A program made the translations under genes and the position numbers. Below the pieces are notes generated by a model that was not told the DNA's origin, searched no databases, and saw only the letters and a list, made by a program, of their open reading frames with translations. From NCBI GenBank assembly GCA_018398815.1, contig CM031595.1, positions 141,194,614 through 141,258,613 of the forward strand: a DNA stretch of 64,000 bases, read 5' to 3'. The stretch's first letter is position 1; the number at the start of each line of letters is the position of its first letter. Shown piece by piece: positions 47,401-55,134 of the stretch. The stretch is from Conus ventricosus (taxonomy: Eukaryota; Mollusca; Gastropoda; Neogastropoda; Conidae).

Positions 47401-48437
47401 AAGATCGACTGCTCAAGGTAGGCATCACACCGACACGAAGTGAAACCTCTTGCTACAGATCATCCAGATAAAGATTCTTGCCTTTCATCCTCTAATCCAC
47501 ACTCCACTCTTTCTTTTTCTTTTCTTTTTATTCACATAAAATTCTGGCAACAACCAAATTTTTTTTAAAATCCCAAAACAAATTTATATTGAACTTTTAA
47601 AACTCTATACTTTTGAAAAAGAAAGAAATCAACCACATAACCATGGGAGGTCTAAGTCATACCAAATTTTTTTCATAAAAATCAAGTATAGGATTTATTT
47701 CCTGTGCATCTGTAAATTATTGATATGCAACCTCAGTTTTGCAGTTTTACCATATAAAACTAAAAAATATTGCAGGGCTAGGCGGGTCTGCTACATGCAT
47801 GATGATACAAAACATACAGGCCATCACTGTTCTTATGGTTAAATCCCCAGTGAAACACTTGCATGCATCCCCGTAAGCTAGCGATATGGTTTTGAAAGCA
47901 TTTTACAGGGTGAGCATGGCATCATTTTATGGATCTTTTAACAAACATGAACATACATTTTTTTCACAAACCTTTTCAGAAAATGAAGACCATGTGTATT
48001 CTACACTATATTACAAAATGAAATGTGTTTCAGATAAGGAATACAAGATGATGCATGTTGTAAAACTGCAGGTTAGTTGAAATGTGGTGATGCAAGTTAT
48101 TAAAATACCCAGTAGAATAACCCGATGTGCAAATGATGATGTATGCTATGAAACAGCTGCTAAAGTACACTGATTGACTGGTTTGCAAATAAAGTGTTAT
48201 GAAATATGTGATGACAAGAGTAATACAATGGCAATGGTGTGATCTGTGTTGTGACAGCTATGGAAGTACAACGAAGGCTCGGTGACACATGTTGGCATGG
48301 GTCACAGCAACCAGATCACTACAGCCTGCATCTGCCCGTGCCAGAAGATGATCATCAGTGGGGGCGAAGACGGCGCCATCCACATCTGGAAATACCCGAC
48401 TCATGGTCATGGTCTTGGTCAGATGAAACAAATGTGA
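23856..48437 (+). CDS. CFAP52: Cilia- and flagella-associated protein 52 (WD-repeat protein), 13 exons
   Basis: CFAP52 (WDR16) is a WD40 double-propeller protein bound to the doublet microtubules of motile cilia and flagella, needed for stable axonemes and ciliary beat. Thirteen exons with GT/AG borders cover the family from the N-terminus (VERIIGFNG) through MGFKASIILW, LRVWKLD, EIRVWWTK, STDGSTIIWDL and SGTDHKIGYWD to a stop at 48437. The product is about 670 residues, against about 620 in human. Exons: 23856-23922, 32610-32815, 35178-35326, 35814-35937, 36867-36969, 37226-37506, 39087-39159, 40097-40209, 41202-41349, 43841-44007, 44725-44893, 47180-47417, 48258-48437. Exons 4, 9 and 11 each need one or two extra bases for conserved residues and neighbouring splice phases to agree, so the gene looks intact apart from probable consensus errors. 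Intron 1 (8.7 kb) carries a LINE and an LTR element. Confidence 0.95.
24057..24120. repeat. (AT)n microsatellite
   Basis: About 32 TA units in CFAP52 intron 1. Confidence 0.95.
24370..26455 (-). mobile_element. CR1-like LINE, 5'-truncated, antisense in CFAP52 intron 1
   Basis: The minus strand encodes most of a CR1/L2-like reverse transcriptase in several frames. It begins with the endonuclease-RT linker (KHKLFKRYLNTKSGQDYLSY) and the palm (NPNKAQDPDAIPP, LPQDWKTAEVTAIFRKGGKSD, VIYLDFKKAFDLVPHERLL). It ends with the CR1 signature (VRPHLEYANIIWCP, ERVQRRATRLL, FSFRVVN). The catalytic FADD motif reads FADN here (HIFADNTKI), so this copy cannot polymerise. The 3' end is an AGTAGTAGT-type tail (24375-24395 on the plus strand), as in the 15.9-kb copy. 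Confidence 0.85.
26658..26712. repeat. (GT)n microsatellite, left flank of LTR element
   Basis: About 27 GT units end directly at the LTR start. The same repeat resumes at 32462 on the other side, so the LTR element inserted into a GT microsatellite. Confidence 0.9.
26713..26947 (-). repeat. 3' LTR (235 bp)
   Basis: Bounded by TG...CA: plus-strand start TGTCATGTTCTG, end GTCAACA next to the polypurine tract. This is the complete LTR. Confidence 0.85.
27661..29646 (-). pseudogene. LTR element pol, RNase H and integrase part
   Basis: An uninterrupted frame of about 660 codons. It has the RT connection and Ty3-type RNase H (LQVDASIKGLGASLLQDG, CIERELLAIVFGVQRF, ITDHKPLV). The integrase zinc finger (HYAHQGMEKTK, then CPICQEHQ) and catalytic core (VLGVDLFQ, VISDNGPQFSS, GFIERQIQTIKATL, the D-D-E triad) follow, with a C-terminal tail. 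It is separated from the RT part by the SINE insertion. Confidence 0.9.
29660..29979 (-). mobile_element. SINE (family B) inserted in LTR element pol
   Basis: 320 bases flanked by the 13-bp duplication GCCAAAGAAGGTG (29647-29659 and 29980-29992). In its own sense (minus) it starts CTGCCTTGGCTTAAAGCTG and ends GGGTACGACAACAACAACA, a (CAA)n tail. A second copy with its own target duplication lies at 50744-51054. It splits the pol frame between the RT (FFGC) and YDASGVHPD blocks. Confidence 0.93.
29993..30513 (-). pseudogene. LTR element reverse transcriptase part
   Basis: It encodes GVIRKVNNPTDWVSSLAY, DLRICLDPRHLNKAL, FFSKLDAKSGYWSVQLD, RLPFGLSVSQDIFQ and the catalytic TADDVAVYAK block of Ty3-type reverse transcriptase. 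The frame runs into the SINE at 29979. The N-terminal part is separated from the upstream frame by a break near 30555. Confidence 0.9.
30543..31433 (-). pseudogene. LTR element nucleocapsid zinc knuckles and protease
   Basis: Two zinc knuckles (CRNCGGKHAPRRC and CSACGKTNHWSKVC) are followed by an aspartic protease with VLKVDTGAQGNTLPL (the DTGA active site) and AILGLPSCEKL. The frame stops at APRKTLSP near 30560, where a run of three C on the coding strand would need one more C to stay in the pol frame. Confidence 0.88.
31415..32014 (-). pseudogene. LTR element gag (capsid part)
   Basis: The start is taken at the Met at 32014; another lies at 31969. It has the capsid-like helical region of Ty3 gag: AREAFTLFQQKMKLYF, EETLDNFITRARHQAATC and WLIELIIAGTPDADFRKALL. 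The frame leaves register near 31500, just before the zinc knuckles, at a GG pair (coding strand) where GGG would keep it open. Confidence 0.85.
32261..32461 (-). repeat. 5' LTR, missing its outer ~36 bases
   Basis: Identical to the 3' LTR except for a 2-base CG insertion, but it breaks off into (GT)n at 32461. The outer ~36 bases present in the left LTR, which contain a GACACACATG stretch, are absent. Confidence 0.85.
32462..32520. repeat. (GT)n microsatellite, right flank of LTR element
   Basis: About 29 GT units; the continuation of the microsatellite at 26658-26712. Confidence 0.95.
32610..32815 (+). CDS. CFAP52: CFAP52 exon 2
   Basis: The acceptor is GTTTCAG and the donor is GTCTGA, a weak donor. 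It encodes GVPLGLHVHPDKRYLVYPLG, NYVSCIAIDPTGRCIATGQ and MGFK, matching the first WD blade of the family. Phase 1 in, phase 0 out. Confidence 0.93.
33625..34024 (+). mobile_element. tRNA-derived SINE (family A)
   Basis: It starts GGGGGCCGGATAGCTCAGTT, a tRNA-like head with an A box (TAGCTCAGTTGG) and a B-box-like GGCTTCGAATTTC. A body of about 300 bp follows, ending GGAGTATCAGCCTGCATAGG and a short A-rich tail. The 9-mer ATGCAAACA occurs at both edges (33616-33624 and 34025-34033), a probable target duplication. It lies in CFAP52 intron 2 in sense orientation. Confidence 0.9.
35030..35081. repeat. (GT)n microsatellite
   Basis: About 25 GT units, roughly 100 bases upstream of CFAP52 exon 3. 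Confidence 0.95.
35178..35326 (+). CDS. CFAP52: CFAP52 exon 3
   Basis: The acceptor is CTTGCAG and the donor is GTACGT. It encodes ASIILWKFN, VKVEALAFSRDSQYLFSLGG and RDCGS, matching the ADIILWDY...EALAFSP...SLGG blade of CFAP52. It ends in phase 2. Confidence 0.92.
35814..35937 (+). CDS. CFAP52: CFAP52 exon 4, two single-base deletions inferred
   Basis: Acceptor ATTCAG, donor GTGAGT. Read straight, the exon ends in phase 0, which does not fit exon 5 (two bases needed). In three successive frames it encodes VTVEMDKGEAF, then CGSPA, then ESAGITNCLAAS and CQFVTAG, which together follow the family (...AICGSPAAG...MTAGN|GTIRVW). One base is therefore missing near 35847-35850 (GCGTTTGC) and another near 35860 (GCGCAAGG). 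With both restored the phase becomes 2 and matches exon 5. The Trp usual in the VxVW motif is also absent. Confidence 0.85.
36598..36786. repeat. Three tandem copies of a ~59-bp unit in CFAP52 intron 4
   Basis: Copies begin GGTGGTGTTCT(G/A)TTGTATG and contain ATGGAAGACTTATTAAAACA. They differ at a few positions. Shorter related pieces lie at 36325-36345 and 36776-36850. Confidence 0.85.
36867..36969 (+). CDS. CFAP52: CFAP52 exon 5
   Basis: The acceptor is CAACAG and the donor is GTAAGG. It encodes NTLRVWKLDAANRKITPTE, then KREVKCIE, matching GTIRVWELDLPNRKIWPTE of the family. It needs two bases from exon 4 and ends in phase 0. Confidence 0.93.
37226..37506 (+). CDS. CFAP52: CFAP52 exon 6
   Basis: The acceptor GTGCAG directly follows a (GAT)n run; the donor is GTAAAT. 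It encodes LADDMGVPYILCGTSSGDIL, KEKLSLGVTALSI, LLVGTGDGVVGLYD and HRSGLK, corresponding to YLGTTTGDILKM...FSLGVSAI...LLVGSGAG. It is about 20 residues longer than the human segment. The uninterrupted frame ends in phase 2. Confidence 0.92.
37535..37680. repeat. (GT)n-rich microsatellite
   Basis: A GT tract with later TATG/TTTG interruptions, starting 29 bases after the exon 6 donor. Confidence 0.9.
38150..38905 (-). mobile_element. Probable tRNA-related SINE or dispersed repeat in CFAP52 intron 6
   Basis: At its minus-strand start (38901-38833) it has a tRNA-like head: GCTGCTATGGTGCAGTGGTT (A box TGGTGCAGTGG) and a B box GGTTCAATTCC. The body to about 38150 has no coding frame. Its 3' boundary and target duplication could not be fixed. 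Confidence 0.5.
39087..39159 (+). CDS. CFAP52: CFAP52 exon 7
   Basis: The acceptor is TTTTTAG and the donor is GTGAGT. It encodes PWKDCKLKKRYAVTSIAKRG and SGHQ, matching the ITSITLRGEGHQ strand. Phase 2 in, phase 0 out. Confidence 0.9.
39160..40096. other. CFAP52 intron 7
   Basis: Contains a (GT)n tract (39666-39708) and an AT-rich (AATGAT)-like simple-sequence stretch (39765-39960). No gene or element was recognised. Confidence 0.6.
40097..40209 (+). CDS. CFAP52: CFAP52 exon 8
   Basis: The acceptor is GTTTCAG and the donor is GTGAGC. It encodes FFVGTENSQIYKFNFSELSA and KTSLPGPVNHIIFP, matching FLVGTEESHIYRVSF...VEDIVFPFG. It ends in phase 2. Confidence 0.93.
40590..41215. repeat. Degenerate tandem repeats running into exon 9
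   Basis: Two blocks. 40600-40910 consists of diverged copies around GTCACTGTCTTTAATGATGT. 40980-41215 consists of ~60-bp copies around GCAGTGAATTGTGGGTGATG. The last copy of the second block contains the exon 9 acceptor (GTGTGCAG|TGGGAGCAATGAGCTG), so several copies look like decayed versions of the exon edge. Confidence 0.7.
41202..41349 (+). CDS. CFAP52: CFAP52 exon 9, one missing base inferred
   Basis: Acceptor GTGTGCAG, donor GTCAGT. It opens in one frame with GSNELFITCG and continues in the next with DEEIRVWWTKTGVELCRYTV, PNMICNSICISRDGLKIF, matching AELFATCAKKDIRVW...ITVPNM. The switch falls at TGCGGGATG (41226-41234), where one more G in the GGG run restores the frame and gives the phase-1 end needed by exon 10. 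Confidence 0.9.
41448..41555. repeat. (CA)n-rich microsatellite
   Basis: About 100 bases of CA repeats with a few interruptions. Confidence 0.9.
42258..43627. mobile_element. 1.37-kb foldback (palindromic) element with 12-bp target duplication
   Basis: An asymmetric 39-base head (42258-42296, containing GGAGTGACTGACGGCGG) is followed by inverted arms of about 655 bases (42297-42954 and 42969-43629) around a 14-base centre. The 12-mer AAATGTGAACAT occurs at both edges (42246-42257 and 43628-43639). The arms are nearly identical, differing mainly in the lengths of G/C and A/T runs and in one GT-rich segment. The arms have no conserved coding frame. The head and outer arm sequences recur in the small element at 51291-51453. 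It lies in CFAP52 intron 9. The ~40-base head plus inverted terminal copies and TSDs of this size recall Penelope-like elements, but no reverse transcriptase is present. Confidence 0.85.
43841..44007 (+). CDS. CFAP52: CFAP52 exon 10
   Basis: The acceptor is GATTGTAG and the donor is GTGAGC. It encodes WGDGKVRVIGLKREKDG, DAHNKGVTAIAINSAGSRLV and TGGGEGQ, matching AWNDGKIRAF...GVTAIATTSD...SGGGEGE. Phase 1 in, phase 0 out. Confidence 0.94.
44008..44724. other. CFAP52 intron 10, nothing recognised
   Basis: No coding frame, repeat or RNA gene was seen. Confidence 0.5.
44725..44893 (+). CDS. CFAP52: CFAP52 exon 11, one missing base inferred
   Basis: Acceptor CTACACAG, donor GTAAGT. The first codons give VR, then the conserved VWQLVEDSYTGKLRADLKA and STDGSTIIWDL are one base out of phase. 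GTACGGTATGG (44725-44735) would read VRVW with one more G in the GG pair. With it the exon ends in phase 2, as exon 12 requires. Confidence 0.92.
44894..47179. other. CFAP52 intron 11, nothing recognised
   Basis: Unique-looking AT-rich sequence of 2.3 kb. No gene, element or tandem repeat could be supported. Confidence 0.5.
47180..47417 (+). CDS. CFAP52: CFAP52 exon 12
   Basis: The acceptor is TTTTCAG and the donor is GTAGGC. It encodes TNTRKQIMLANTLFKCVCF, TSGTDHKIGYWDVQDGALQR, ELEGSKTGAINTMDIS and FITGGEDRLLK, closely matching QMILANTLFQCVCY...TSGTDRKIAYWEVFDG...FVTGGNDHLVK. Confidence 0.95.
47418..48257. other. CFAP52 intron 12, nothing recognised
   Basis: No supported feature. Confidence 0.5.
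48258..48437 (+). CDS. CFAP52: CFAP52 exon 13 (terminal)
   Basis: The acceptor is GTGACAG. It encodes LWKYNEGSVTHVGMGHSNQI, then GEDGAIHIWKYP and a short tail to TGA at 48435-48437. It matches VWDYNEGEVTHVGVGHSGNI...WKYPYTS of the family, with about ten extra C-terminal residues. Confidence 0.94.
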   Translation, partial: LWKYNEGSVTHVGMGHSNQITTACICPCQKMIISGGEDGAIHIWKYPTHGHGLGQMKQM

Positions 48438-50460
48438 CCTTGTTCTCCATCTGCCTCAACGTTCCCTTCTTCTGTGTACTCACAGTGACTTTGCCTGCAG
48501 CATTGAACAAGCCACAGTGGAATAATATACTGACAGCTTCCTCTGTCTGGAAATTCTTCTGTATTGTGTCATTGCTGTGGGAACATTTGTCCATCTAAAA
48601 ATTGTTCTCTACTATTCAGTTTCAGTAGTCCAGTACAAATTTACATCTTGGAGTGTCTCTTTTTTTTCCAAAAAATGAACTTAAGAGTACTTTGCATCCC
48701 ATCTTCTGTCATGTCCTGGTAGCACATGCTACTATACCCCAGGATATGTGGCACTCTTATTCTAAGACTTAAAAATGACAGCACCTGTTATTGTGCAAAC
48801 TGTTACCTGAAAGATGAGATACATGCTTACTGTTGGTGATGTAGAACATCTGTCTTGGGGTGAGTTAATGTTGGAGTTTTGTGGGATTTTTGTTCTTGAA
48901 CAAACCTTGCATTATAATTGTTTTTCATCTTATACTCGGAAGAAAGCTCGGGACGGACTTTTTATTTTCAAATAAAGCACCAGTATATAACAGTATGCTG
49001 CTTGCCCCAGAGTGCCTGCATACAACATTCCACATGGCCGTTTCATACTTTCTCTTCAGGAGCCTTATCACTCTTATCAAACACAATTTGGTTCCCTCAA
49101 CAGGCTGAAAAATGCATTTTCTTAAGCTTCCATTAGCTTTGCAACATACTGAACTATATGAGTGATAATGTCCAACTTCCTCACAGCTTGCTGACTTCTG
49201 TCAGCTGTGATGTTCCAACTGGCACAGATTGAAATAAATAGTAAAAAAGACTCATATTTGTATGTGTTGAACTGTGTGAATGATGATGTTGCATGTCAAC
49301 ACAGCATGTTGACCAATGGTAGAATCAACAGTTAGCAATTTTTTTCTCTCATGGCGGAGTGATTGGATCCATTTATCCTAAATTATATAGTTTAGCAGAT
49401 ATTTGCTAATAAATCCAGTCTAGTTGATCTGTGTTTTCCTTTTGTGTCTGTTTTTTTCCTTTCTTTGCTTTTTTTGTTGTTGTTGTTCCTATTTTCAAGG
49501 TAATTGTTTACATTTAACTACATTTGGGTATTGCTGGCTGTGATGTCTGTTGGTGTATCAAATAGCATCAGAATTATATTTTGATCTTCTGTTGTCAAAC
49601 ACTCAAAATAATGGTTCGATCTATGGCTATTAAAACATCAAAACAAAATTGTGACTTATCATTGTACAATAAAGTGTGTAAATGATATGTCTTTTTCTGC
49701 GTAAATGCTTCCTGGATACTCCTGAATCCAGAGAGTTTAAAGTGTCATTACATCTCTAGAACAATTAGATTTATTCTTATAGAATTTTAGCCGTGTTCCA
49801 AAACATGATTTTGGTGTCTGTGCATTTTGACTTTTTGCTGCAATCGTCCAAAACCTGAGAAGCAGGAGGCCTGTTAAAATCACACGCAGTACCCGTTGGC
49901 TCAAGACATGTTGCTTTTAGCCCACCCCATCACAGAGACTATATCAGGCCTTCCCATTAAAAAAACAAAACACATGCTAACAAAGAAACATCTCCTACAA
50001 AGAAAACCCCCAGTTGACTCACATTTCTTAACCCAGGCACACAGTAACAATAGCTGATGGAAAAGGTGAGAAAGGACCTACTCAGTACTCTGCTCCAACA
50101 ACAGCAGATGAAAGAGGCAACAACAGCAGATGAGAGGCAACAACAGCAGATGAAAAGGGAGATAAACTGCCTGCTCTGCTCTGACAACAGCAGACGAAAA
50201 ATGAGACAAACTATATACTCTGCTCAAACAACAGCAGTCCAAAAAGGAGACACACCAATGGAAAAATGTATGGACCATGACATATCAATCTTTGAAATTT
50301 TGACAAATTATGGTCCATGTGTTGGAAACATTAGGAGTAACAAAAATCTCTTGGATACATGCTTAAGGAATAAATAATGTGTGACCCCAATGCTAAAATC
50401 TCCACATGTATACTGACCAATCAGCAGATGCACAATAATTGGAAAATTGAATGAAACTTA
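48438..50460. other. CFAP52 3' flank; nothing else recognised except repeats
   Basis: A candidate polyadenylation signal AATAAA lies at 49668-49673, with an earlier AATAAA near 48972. A degenerate CAACAACAGCAGATGA-type tandem repeat lies at 50055-50240. No gene was seen. Confidence 0.45.
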
Positions 50461-50465
50461 CCTGG

Positions 50466-50676
50466 AACTGAAGGTTAATGGAGATTATTTCAAGGATGCT
50501 GTTGGGTAGAGGTATACATGTGCACACCCATCAGCCACTGGAGGTATTTCCATTGAACCCTCCCTTCTGTCTCAGGGATCACTTGTGGCTGGAGACTGGG
50601 GAGTGTGGTCAGTTTCATCCTCCACATGTATACCTCTAATCAACAGCATCTTTGAAATAATCTCCATTAAACTTCA
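50466..50676. mobile_element. Hairpin (MITE-like) inverted repeat
   Basis: Arms of about 50 bases (50471-50522 and 50622-50671), sharing TTAATGGAGATTATTTCAA and AGAGGTATACATGTG in inverted orientation, flank about 100 bases of unrelated sequence. No target duplication was established. Confidence 0.6.
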
Positions 50677-50743
50677 AAGATGAGAAAGCAAAAGCAAACA
50701 AAAACTTCAAAACTTTACCTTCTTTTCCTTTTATTCTACAATG

Positions 50744-51054
50744 CCGCCTTGGCTTAAGGCTGTGTCAGACCAATTGACATAGGCCAGAACACCAAGGCTA
50801 CATCAAAATGTTGTTATGCTCTGCATAGTTATGTGGGGATTGTCTTCAGTCGTGACAAGCTCCTAGCATAACATTATCAGTCTCCCAAATCCCCCGAAGT
50901 CGGAGTGTGGCTGCCCATGTGGCGGGGTAATCAAAAACGGTCACACACGTAATGTTCTCATCCCCAGCTGATGCATTTGTGCCATGTTCAAATGCTTCGG
51001 CTGTTCGGATGATCCCTGGAGTCTTTTAGCCAGGGTACGGACAACAACAACAAC
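50744..51054 (+). mobile_element. SINE (family B), intact copy
   Basis: 311 bases flanked by ATTCTACAATG (50733-50743 and 51055-51065), an 11-bp target duplication. It starts CCGCCTTGGCTTAAGGCTGT, carries the core CCCCCGAAGTCGGAGTGTGG, GGCGGGGTAA, and ends GGGTACGGACAACAACAACAA. No B box was recognised in the head, so the promoter type is unknown. Confidence 0.93.
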
Positions 51055-51290
51055 ATTCTACAATGGATCTGTGTTGATTCCAACAAGATTCTATTCTTGG
51101 TCCTCCTTTCAGGCCAAAATTATTGATTTAGACCAACCTTAATCCGAAGGAGTTTCATAGCTGACTATGACCTCAGACACAGGAAGAGATTTATGACTAG
51201 ATACTAATTCCCTCTCAAAATGAAATTCATACCAAAGTACTGACGTTTCTTTCTTTCATGTTGCGATTTTAAAACAGTTTCTCATAAGTT

Positions 51291-51453
51291 TGAAAAGGGA
51301 GTGACTGAAGGCGGAAAATAAAGCAACATTTGGAAAGAGAGGGGGTTAGTTACCACCAAGGACACAGACAAACAGAGTACAGGACTAGACAGTGTACATG
51401 TCTAGTCCTGTACTCTGTGTCCTTGGTGGTAACTAACCCCCTCTCTTTCCAGG
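51291..51453. mobile_element. 163-bp foldback element, relative of 42258-43627
   Basis: A 40-base head (51291-51330; GGAGTGACTGAAGGCGG) is followed by inverted arms of about 55 bases (51331-51390 and 51400-51451). The 12-mer TTCTCATAAGTT flanks it at 51279-51290 and 51454-51465. Head and outer arm (TTAGTTACCACCAA..GACA..GACAAACA) are clear relatives of the 1.37-kb element. Confidence 0.85.
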
Positions 51454-52356
51454 TTCTCATAAGTTAATGTACAATGTTTGTCTGAAAGCAAGTTGTTCAT
51501 GACCAAATTACAAGACTAACACTCATGAATTCATATAAGAATTTGAAAAAAAAAAATGCTAAAAATCAAGGCACTATACATGTCAATATCTCAAAATCAT
51601 TCATGAGAAAATTACAAGCTTTGGCACACATAGTGACAATGCATAAACAAGTTTGCATGCAGTGGCAACTCCTTGGAAAAATGTCAATCATTTCTATGAG
51701 AGAATCAAGGAATAAAAATGAAATAGAAAAAATTATCTTCCGATACTTTTTTTTCACACAGAAACTGAAAAAGGGGAGAGTTTTCATTGTTTCAAAAACC
51801 TTTCAATCATTTTCCAGCAGTCCTCTACAAGGAAGCCATGTGCAATTGCATAATTCTGTCACAGTGGACTTCTCAGGCTTGCTAGTGTTTGGCTGTAAAA
51901 ATATTTTTCTTGTTCTGATATGCCTAATTATGATCATATTAATCCAGCCAGACGTTGAAAAAAAAAAATCATCCAGTCTTCATAAATTCACTCAAATGAT
52001 CTGGATACTTAACATGAGATTTGTCCAGTACATTAGAAGTTAGTTCCACTGGTCTGAGACACTTTCCTTACAATATGTTGCAAGTTTTTCTTTGCATCAG
52101 GAAAGATTAACAAATAGCAAGCATGAATGGTTCTCCGAGGATGAAAGAGACGCTGACTGCTTTGGTGCAGTTGCACAAAACCATGTTCAACTCTCAGTTC
52201 CACTAGATCACCATACAACTGCATGCTGTCAGTCTCAGACTATCACTCAACAGTTCCACTAGGTTGATTTCACAGGATACCTCATATCCCAACAAAGACA
52301 TGAGCTAGAATCTTTCATTCTTTTCTGCCCAAAGTGAGGTGACCGCAGGCAGAAAC

Positions 52357-53971
52357 AAACTTAAAGAATACTGTTCTGTGGGATGGAAGGGACCAACAAA
52401 TCACTAGACAAAAACACACTTAAAGAATACTGTTCTGTGGGATGGAAGGGACCAACAAATCACTAGACAAAAACACACTTAAAGAATACTGTTCTGTGGG
52501 ATGGAAGGGACCAACAAATCACTAGACAAAACACACTTAAAGAATACTGTTCTGTGGGATGGAAGGGACCAACAAATCACTAGACAAAACACACTTAAAG
52601 AATACTGTTCTGTGGGATGGAAGGGACCAACAAATCACTAGACAAAACACACTTAAAGAATACTGTTCTGTGGGATGGAAGGGACCAACAAATCACTAGA
52701 CAAAACACACTTAAAGAATACTGTTCTGTGGGATGGAAGGGACCAACAAATCACTGGACAAAACACACTTAAAGAATACTGTTCTGTGGGATGGAAGGGA
52801 CCAACAAATCACTAGACAAAACACACTTAAAGAATACTGTTCTGTGGGATGGAAGGGACCAACAAATCACTGGACAAAACACACTTAAAGAATACTGTTC
52901 TGTGGGATGGAAGGGACCAACAAATCACTAGACAAAACACACTTAAAGAATACTGTTCTGTGGGATGGAAGGGACCAACAAATCACTGGACAAAACACAC
53001 TTAAAGAATACTGTTCTGTGGGATGGAAGGGACCAACAAATCACTAGACAAAACACACTTAAAGAATACTGTTCTGTGGGATGGAAGGGACCAACAAATC
53101 ACTAGACAAAACACACTTAAAGAATACTGTTCTGTGGATGGAAGGGACCAACAAATCACTAGACAAAACACACATTAAAGAATACTGTTCTGTGGGATGG
53201 AAGGGACCAACAAATCACTAGACAAAACACACTTAAAGAATACTGTTCTGTGGGATGGAAGGGACCAACAAATCACTAGACAAAACACGCTTAAAGAATA
53301 TTGTTCTGTGGATGGAAGGGACCAACAAATCACTAGACAAAACACACTTAAAGAATACTGTTCTGTGGGATGGAAGGGACCAACAAATCACTAGACAAAA
53401 CACACTTAAAGAATATTGTTCTGTGGGATGGAAGGGACCAACAAATCACTAGACAAAAACACACTTAAAGAATACTGTTCTGTGGGATGGAAGGGACCAA
53501 AAAATCACTAGACAAAACACACTTAAAGAATACTGTTCTGTGGGATGGAAGGGACCAACAAATCACTAGACAAAACACACTTAAAGAGTACTGTTCTGTG
53601 GATGGAAGGGACCAACAAATCACTAGACAAAACACACTTAAAGAATACTGTCTTGGGATGGAAGGACCAACAAATCACTAGACAAAACACACTTAAAGAA
53701 TACTGTTCTGTGGATGGAAGGGACCAACAAATCACTAGACAAAACACACTTAAAGAATACTGTTCTGTGGGATGGAAGGGACCAACAAATCACTAGACAA
53801 AACACGCTTAAAGAATACTGTTCTGTGGGATGGAAGGGACCAACAAATCACTAGACAAAACACACTTAAAGAATATTGTTCTGTGGGATGGAAGGGACCA
53901 ACAAATCACTAGACAAAAACACACTTAAAGAATACTGTTCTGTGGGATGGAAGGGACCAACAAATCACTAG
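52357..53971. repeat. 58-bp minisatellite, main block (~28 copies)
   Basis: Tandem units of about 58 bases containing CACACTTAAAGAATACTGTT and CAACAAATCACTAGAC. Units vary by one base in length (run of A before CACAC; GGG versus GG before ATGG) and at CTAGAC/CTGGAC. The open frames inside are by-products of the repeat. The array continues at 55135-55325 after a transposon insertion. Confidence 0.97.
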
Positions 53972-55134
53972 CAGGCTGGGGAACAGCTGATCAAAAAACT
54001 CTCTGAAAAATAGGCCGGGGTCCAGGGGCCGCCTAGGCCCCGGTGGGGTCCAGGGGCAACGCCCCGGTGGGGGGTCTAGGGGGGCGAAGCCCCCCGTCCG
54101 AAATTGATTTTGAGCACATTTGAAGACCCTTTCGTGGCTTCTGGTGATAGGCAAATTACTCTGTGGCATGCAAAGAAACCAAACTAAAACATATTTACAT
54201 GCAGCATGCAAAGAAATTTAAAAAAAAAAAAAACTTACTTTATTTCATTTTGTTGATGTGCTGTAGTGCCTTGCTTCATAAGTTCAATAGTTCAGTCTTT
54301 ACAAATTGAGTCCCAGTAATGTTCAGTGTATGTCTCTGCTAAATGAAGCATCACCCACGGATATATTCAAAGTCAAATACTGACATCAGTCTAGTATATA
54401 GTCAACACTCACTCCACTTTCTTAGTGTAATGAAGCGCCTGCTTTAACTGTTCAGTCTTCACACACTGAGGCCCATAAACAGGTAGTTCTTCAGTACTAA
54501 TGATGCATCAACCTCAAAGTCAAACTTCTTCAAAGTCAAATTAATGGAAATAGTTTAATGCAAAAAAAAAAATATATATGTAATAGTAATAGTTTAACAC
54601 TCAGTGACTCACTATATCTTTACACAGCATGATAAGGAAAAAGGGGACACTATTTAAAAAAAACTAGCAATTGAAGCCTGTTTTGTTTTGGTAGAGTTGA
54701 AACTCGCTGATCGTAACCCGCCACTTTTGTTGATTTTTCAGTCCAGTCCCATCTCCATTTGTTGGCAATCGATCCTTCATCAAACGACTCGCCACGATTT
54801 ACGATGCGTGATACACACGACATTTTGACTCGTGAAAGATGCAGAAAATGACTGCGAATATTGCGTTCGCAGACTGATGCGCCCGCCTCGGCAATGGCTT
54901 CCTAAAGCTCGCGGAAATACCCTCACAACCGCGGGCGGAACTGCCTTATACTAAAACCTGGATTGGAAATACTGGATACGGAACGGTACTGGACTCGGGA
55001 GTGATCAAGTCCTTCGCGATTTTTTTTTTTTTTTCTCAGCGGATTTTTTTTTCCTCGGACGATCTTTTTTTTCCTCGGAAGTCATTTTAAAAAATCTCGG
55101 AAATCCTCGGATCCGAGGAGAGTTCCCCAGCCTG
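53972..55134. mobile_element. 1163-bp non-autonomous DNA transposon inside the minisatellite
   Basis: The ends are CAGGCTGGGGAAC (53972) and its inverse GTTCCCCAGCCTG (55134), a 13-bp terminal inverted repeat. The flank CACTAG is duplicated (53966-53971 and 55135-55140), and removing the element rejoins a perfect minisatellite unit. The interior has a GC-rich block (54010-54105), two related ~200-bp segments (54260-54370 and 54430-54540) and T-rich CCTCGGA repeats near the right end. No transposase was found. A 6-bp duplication rules out hAT, piggyBac and mariner; the superfamily is not assigned. Confidence 0.88.

Noticed and set aside
48239..48598. Long open frame overlapping the last CFAP52 exon
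   Set aside because: It is a shifted frame over exon 13. The conserved WD-repeat residues are in the other frame.
53197..53796. Repeated open frames (KEYCSVDGRDQQITRQNTL) in the minisatellite
   Set aside because: The frames come from the 58-bp unit and change phase with every one-base length variant; stop codons recur. Not a repeat protein.
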